DNA of 32,345 bases from Candidatus Daviesbacteria bacterium (GTDB lineage Bacteria; Patescibacteriota; Microgenomatia; Daviesbacterales; UBA10151): assembly GCA_016183225.1 (NCBI GenBank), contig JACPEZ010000016.1, forward strand, positions 1 to 32,345. Reading direction: 5' to 3'. The translations under genes were made by a program, and so were the position numbers. This document shows positions 29,675 through 32,345 of the stretch, piece after piece (within the stretch, counting starts at the first letter, position 1; the number at the start of each line of letters is the position of its first letter). The notes under the pieces were generated by a model. It was not told where the DNA came from. It worked only from the letters and a program-made list of their open reading frames with translations, and searched no databases.

Positions 29675-30769
29675 ATGAAGGGTCGGTTAATTCTGTCCGA
29701 CGGGACAGTTTTTTTAGGGGAAAGTTTTGGTAGCAAGCTCACCACCTCCGGCGAGGTGGTTTTTAATACCGGCATGGTCGGATACCCTGAAGCTTTAACA
29801 GATCCTTCATATTTTGGTCAGATTCTCACTTTAACTTATCCGCTGCAGGGTAATTACGGAGTGCCGGATAAAAACTTTTGGGAATCCGACAGAATTCAGA
29901 TTAAAGGTTTGATTGTGCAAAATTACATTGATCATCCGTCTCATTTTGAAAATCAGCGAACTTTAGGTGAATGGTTGAAGCAGGAGGGAATACCTGCTCT
30001 TGCCGGAATAGATACCAGAGAGTTGACTATTAAGCTAAGAGAGCATGGGGTGATGTTGGGCAGGATTGAGATAGAGTCAAGAGTCAAGAGTCAAGAGTCA
30101 AGGAATGAAAAAATTAGATTCTTGACTCTAGCGACTAGTCACTCTATTTATGATCCTAATCAAGAAAATCTTTTGCCCTTTGTAAGTACTGACAAGGTAC
30201 TGACATATGGGGAAGGTAGAAAACATATTATTCTCATAGATTGCGGGGCTAAAGAGAATATTATTAGAAGTTTGGTTAAAAGAAGAGTAAAGGTTACCAG
30301 AGTGCCATGGGATTTTAATTTACCGGCTGCAAAAATGGATTTTGACGGAGTGTTGATTTCTCCCGGCCCGGGAGATCCCAAAATGGCCAAAGCAACCATT
30401 AATACTGTTAAAGCATTACTGAAAGCTAACATCCCCATTTTTGGTATTTGTCTGGGCAGCCAGATTTTAGCGCTAGCTTCGGGGGGCAATACCTATAAAT
30501 TAAAATTTGGCCACAGAGGCCAAAATCAACCGGTAATGGATCAAACCAGCAAAAAAGCTATCATTACATCTCAAAACCACGGCTTTGCAGTAGATATAAA
30601 AAGTTTAAGTTCTGACTGGAAAGAATGGTTTGTTAATTTAAATGACAAGACAAATGAAGGAATAAGACACAAAACAAAACCGCTCATGTCAGTACAATTT
30701 CACCCGGAAGCCTCACCTGGCCCAATGGAAGCAGGATATTTATTTGATGAGTTTATCTCAATCTTATGA
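29675..30769 (+). CDS. carA: Carbamoyl-phosphate synthase small (glutaminase) subunit
   Basis: A 364-aa subunit that releases ammonia from glutamine for carbamoyl phosphate synthesis. The N-terminal CPSase domain has LSDGTVFLGESFG, TSGEVVFNTGMVGYPEALTDPSY and GIDTRELTIKLREHG. The class I amidotransferase domain has GICLGSQILALASGG (Cys259 nucleophile; the usual His after CLG is Ser) and QFHPEASPGP. Residues 134-157 derive from the repeat element also present in polA. A strong hairpin followed by T residues lies at 29741-29764. AAAGGGA precedes the ATG by a few nt. Its TGA overlaps the carB ATG. Confidence 0.95.
   Translation: MKGRLILSDGTVFLGESFGSKLTTSGEVVFNTGMVGYPEALTDPSYFGQILTLTYPLQGNYGVPDKNFWESDRIQIKGLIVQNYIDHPSHFENQRTLGEWLKQEGIPALAGIDTRELTIKLREHGVMLGRIEIESRVKSQESRNEKIRFLTLATSHSIYDPNQENLLPFVSTDKVLTYGEGRKHIILIDCGAKENIIRSLVKRRVKVTRVPWDFNLPAAKMDFDGVLISPGPGDPKMAKATINTVKALLKANIPIFGICLGSQILALASGGNTYKLKFGHRGQNQPVMDQTSKKAIITSQNHGFAVDIKSLSSDWKEWFVNLNDKTNEGIRHKTKPLMSVQFHPEASPGPMEAGYLFDEFISIL
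29741..29764 (+). terminator. Terminator-like hairpin within the carA coding region
   Basis: ACCACCTC, loop CGGC, GAGGTGGT, then TTTT: a perfect 8-bp stem with a U-run, 66 nt into carA. The residues encoded (TTSGEVVFN) are conserved in CarA, so the structure could be accidental. If it works it would attenuate carAB transcription. Confidence 0.35.
30074..30144 (+). repeat. Heptamer-palindrome element in frame within carA
   Basis: Four perfect GAGTCAA units (30074-30101), a short A-rich stretch, then CTTGACTCTAGCGACTAG (30121-30138), the inverse of the heptamer plus the same 3' tail as in polA. It encodes ESRVKSQESR ... LTLATSHS between the two CarA domains. Confidence 0.85.
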
Positions 30770-32345
30770 AAAAGATTCTTATTCTAGGTTCAGGAGCATT
30801 GAAAATAGGAGAAGCCGGAGAGTTTGATTATTCCGGTTCGCAAGCCTTGAAAGCTTTAAAAGAAGAAAAAATTCAGGCTGTTTTAATTAATCCTAATATA
30901 GCGACTATTCAGACTTCCAAAGATTTGGCAGATAAAATTTATTTTTTGCCTGTGAACCCCTATTTTGTAGAACAAATTATTAAAAAAGAAAGACCGGATG
31001 GCATTTTTTTATCTTTTGGTGGCCAAACAGCCCTAAATTGCGGTCTGGCTCTGGTTAACATTTTCAAAAAATATCAAGTTAAAGTTTTGGGCACACCGAT
31101 TGAAAGTATAAAAGCTACGGAAGACAGAAAACTTTTTGCCAGGGAGCTTTCTGCAATTAAGATTCAGATTCCCAAAGGAGGGTTTGCCAGTTCAACAGAT
31201 CAGGCCGTTAAAATTGCCAATCAGCTTGGTTATCCTCTTCTAATACGATCGGGTTTTTCCCTGGGAGGTTTAGGATCAGGAGTAGTGAATACTCAAGAGG
31301 AGCTGGTTAAAAAAGTTGCAGTTAATTTAAAGCATGTCTCCCAAGTGGCAGTGGAGGAATATTTAAAACACTGGAAAGAAATAGAGTATGAAGTAGTCAG
31401 AGACAAAAATGGCAATAAATTAGCTGTTTGCAATATGGAAAATATGGATCCTTTAGGGGTTCATACAGGGGAAAGTATTGTGGTGGCTCCCTCGCAAACA
31501 TTGAATAATTATCAGTATCATTTTTTGCGAAAAATTTCTTTGCAGGTGATTGATACACTGGGGATTGTGGGTGAGTGCAACATCCAGTTTGCTCTTAACC
31601 CTAAAAATAATGATTACCGGGTGATTGAGGTCAATGCCAGATTATCCCGATCTTCGGCTTTGGCTTCCAAAGCCACCGGTTATCCTTTAGCCTACATTGC
31701 TGCCAAACTGGCTTTGGGTTATAGCCTGCCGGAGCTTAAAAACAGCGTGACTTTATCAACCTCTGCCTTTTTTGAACCAAGCCTGGATTATCTGGTAGTG
31801 AAAATTCCCCGATGGGACTTGCAAAAATTTGCAGGAGGCAAGGATGAAATTGGTTCGGAAATGAAAAGCGTAGGGGAGGTCATGGCCATTGGCAGAAGTT
31901 TTCCCGAGGCTTTGCAAAAAGCCATCCGATGCCTGGAAACCGGCCAAGATGGTTTACTGGGAAACGGAATAGATCAAACAAAGCTTTTGCCAACAACAGA
32001 GAGGTTATTTGTAATTGCTCAAAGATTGTCCAAAGGGGAGTCGGTTGAAAGTATTTATCAAGCCACCGGCATTGATCCTTGGTTTTTGCATCAGATCAAG
32101 GAGATAGTTGAGTTTGAAAAAAGTCTTCAGCTATCAGTCTTCAGCTATCAGACTATCGCAAAAGCAAAAGAATTAGGATTCTTGGATAAGCAATTAGCCA
32201 AAGTATTTAAGAAAACAGAGGATGAAGTTAGGAAATTTAGAAAAAAACATGGGATTTTGCCCAAAGTTAAACATATTGATACTCTGGCAGGGGAATTCCC
32301 GGCTAAAACCAATTATTTATATCTGACTTATCATGGAGAAGAATC
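30766..32345 (+). CDS. carB: Carbamoyl-phosphate synthase large subunit, 3' truncated by window edge
   Basis: The first 526 codons of a protein that normally has about 1050 residues; the frame is open at the right edge. It starts MKKILILGSGALKIGEAGEFDYSGSQA, then GGQTALNCGLAL, SGFSLGGLGSG (ATP-grasp loop), GECNIQFAL and IEVNARLSRSSALASKATGYPLA, all typical of the first synthetase half. Start ATG overlaps the carA stop. Around residues 453-464 a 7/14-nt repeat (32122-32157) encodes SLQLSVFSYQTI in the linker before AKELGFLDKQLA. Confidence 0.95.
   Translation, partial: MKKILILGSGALKIGEAGEFDYSGSQALKALKEEKIQAVLINPNIATIQTSKDLADKIYFLPVNPYFVEQIIKKERPDGIFLSFGGQTALNCGLALVNIFKKYQVKVLGTPIESIKATEDRKLFARELSAIKIQIPKGGFASSTDQAVKIANQLGYPLLIRSGFSLGGLGSGVVNTQEELVKKVAVNLKHVSQVAVEEYLKHWKEIEYEVVRDKNGNKLAVCNMENMDPLGVHTGESIVVAPSQTLNNYQYHFLRKISLQVIDTLGIVGECNIQFALNPKNNDYRVIEVNARLSRSSALASKATGYPLAYIAAKLALGYSLPELKNSVTLSTSAFFEPSLDYLVVKIPRWDLQKFAGGKDEIGSEMKSVGEVMAIGRSFPEALQKAIRCLETGQDGLLGNGIDQTKLLPTTERLFVIAQRLSKGESVESIYQATGIDPWFLHQIKEIVEFEKSLQLSVFSYQTIAKAKELGFLDKQLAKVFKKTEDEVRKFRKKHGILPKVKHIDTLAGEFPAKTNYLYLTYHGEE
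32122..32157 (+). repeat. Heptanucleotide-based tandem repeat inside carB
   Basis: AGTCTTC, AGCTATC, AGTCTTC, AGCTATC, then AGACTATC: two alternating heptamers forming a 14-nt unit. The frame is kept and the site is a linker. Confidence 0.75.

Noticed and set aside
29741-29764. Firm annotation of an operon-ending terminator between pyrB and carA
   Set aside because: It lies inside carA, and the gene continues through it. It is kept only as a low-confidence attenuator-like structure.
1-32345. Alternative genetic code (TGA as Gly or Trp)
   Set aside because: Many clear genes end at TGA with the next gene starting in the same ATGA, and no conserved frame runs through TGA.
1-32345. CRISPR array, rRNA or tRNA genes
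   Set aside because: No regularly spaced repeats with unique spacers. The heptamer arrays have no spacers. Intergenic gaps are too short and lack cloverleaf or rRNA-like sequence.

Overview
The window looks like part of the chromosome of a Candidate Phyla Radiation (Patescibacteria) bacterium, most likely a Microgenomates-type lineage. This is inferred from very tight packing, many 4-nt ATGA gene overlaps, a DNA polymerase I without a proofreading domain, DUF5667 and DUF2283/DUF4258 genes, and an AT-rich composition. TGA is an ordinary stop throughout, so the recoded lineages (Gracilibacteria, SR1) do not fit. I see no rRNA, tRNA, CRISPR array, transposase or integrase. No gene-free stretch exceeds about 220 nt.

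Layout. 82-4766: a leaderless ribbon-helix-helix gene, trpS, a Trbp111-like tRNA-binding protein, and ftsH split by a 448-aa intein carrying a LAGLIDADG endonuclease. 4763-7357: accessory genes (DUF2283/DUF4258 pair, a small winged-helix-like protein, HigBA-type and AbrB/PIN toxin-antitoxin pairs). 7377-11710: a secreted DUF5667 protein, two glycosyltransferase-like proteins, a membrane protein and two alpha/beta hydrolases. 11747-14816: polA followed by inserted cargo (a small ORF and a second DUF4258/DUF2283 pair). 14813-19871: a diiron desaturase-like protein, membrane proteins, a MYG1-like protein, an alpha/beta hydrolase, a cupin, a Cys-rich mini-protein and a secreted protein. 19905-23578: a GT4 glycosyltransferase, class I fructose-bisphosphate aldolase, a broken EamA transporter and fpg. 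23624-26122: accessory genes (unknown protein, Fic enzyme, RHH/PIN pair). 26190-32345: an MFS transporter, recF and a pyrB-carA-carB pyrimidine operon that runs off the right edge.

Four patterns cut across the annotation. (1) The 3' ends of ftsH, polA and fpg (twice) are duplicated downstream. Each duplicate marks the far side of a small block of accessory genes, as if cargo had been inserted at gene tails while the tail was regenerated, with no recombinase in sight. (2) Seven conserved genes (trpS, polA, the GT4 gene, fpg, recF, carA, carB) carry short tandem heptanucleotide repeats in what look like surface loops. Those in polA and carA belong to one shared palindromic element read in frame. 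(3) Many first-in-operon genes have a sigma70-like -10 box only 4-10 nt before the start codon, implying leaderless or nearly leaderless mRNAs, while downstream genes often have Shine-Dalgarno sequences. (4) DUF4258/DUF2283 pairs recur, with one probable decayed remnant.

All boundaries, spacings and similarities were read by eye; no database search was run.
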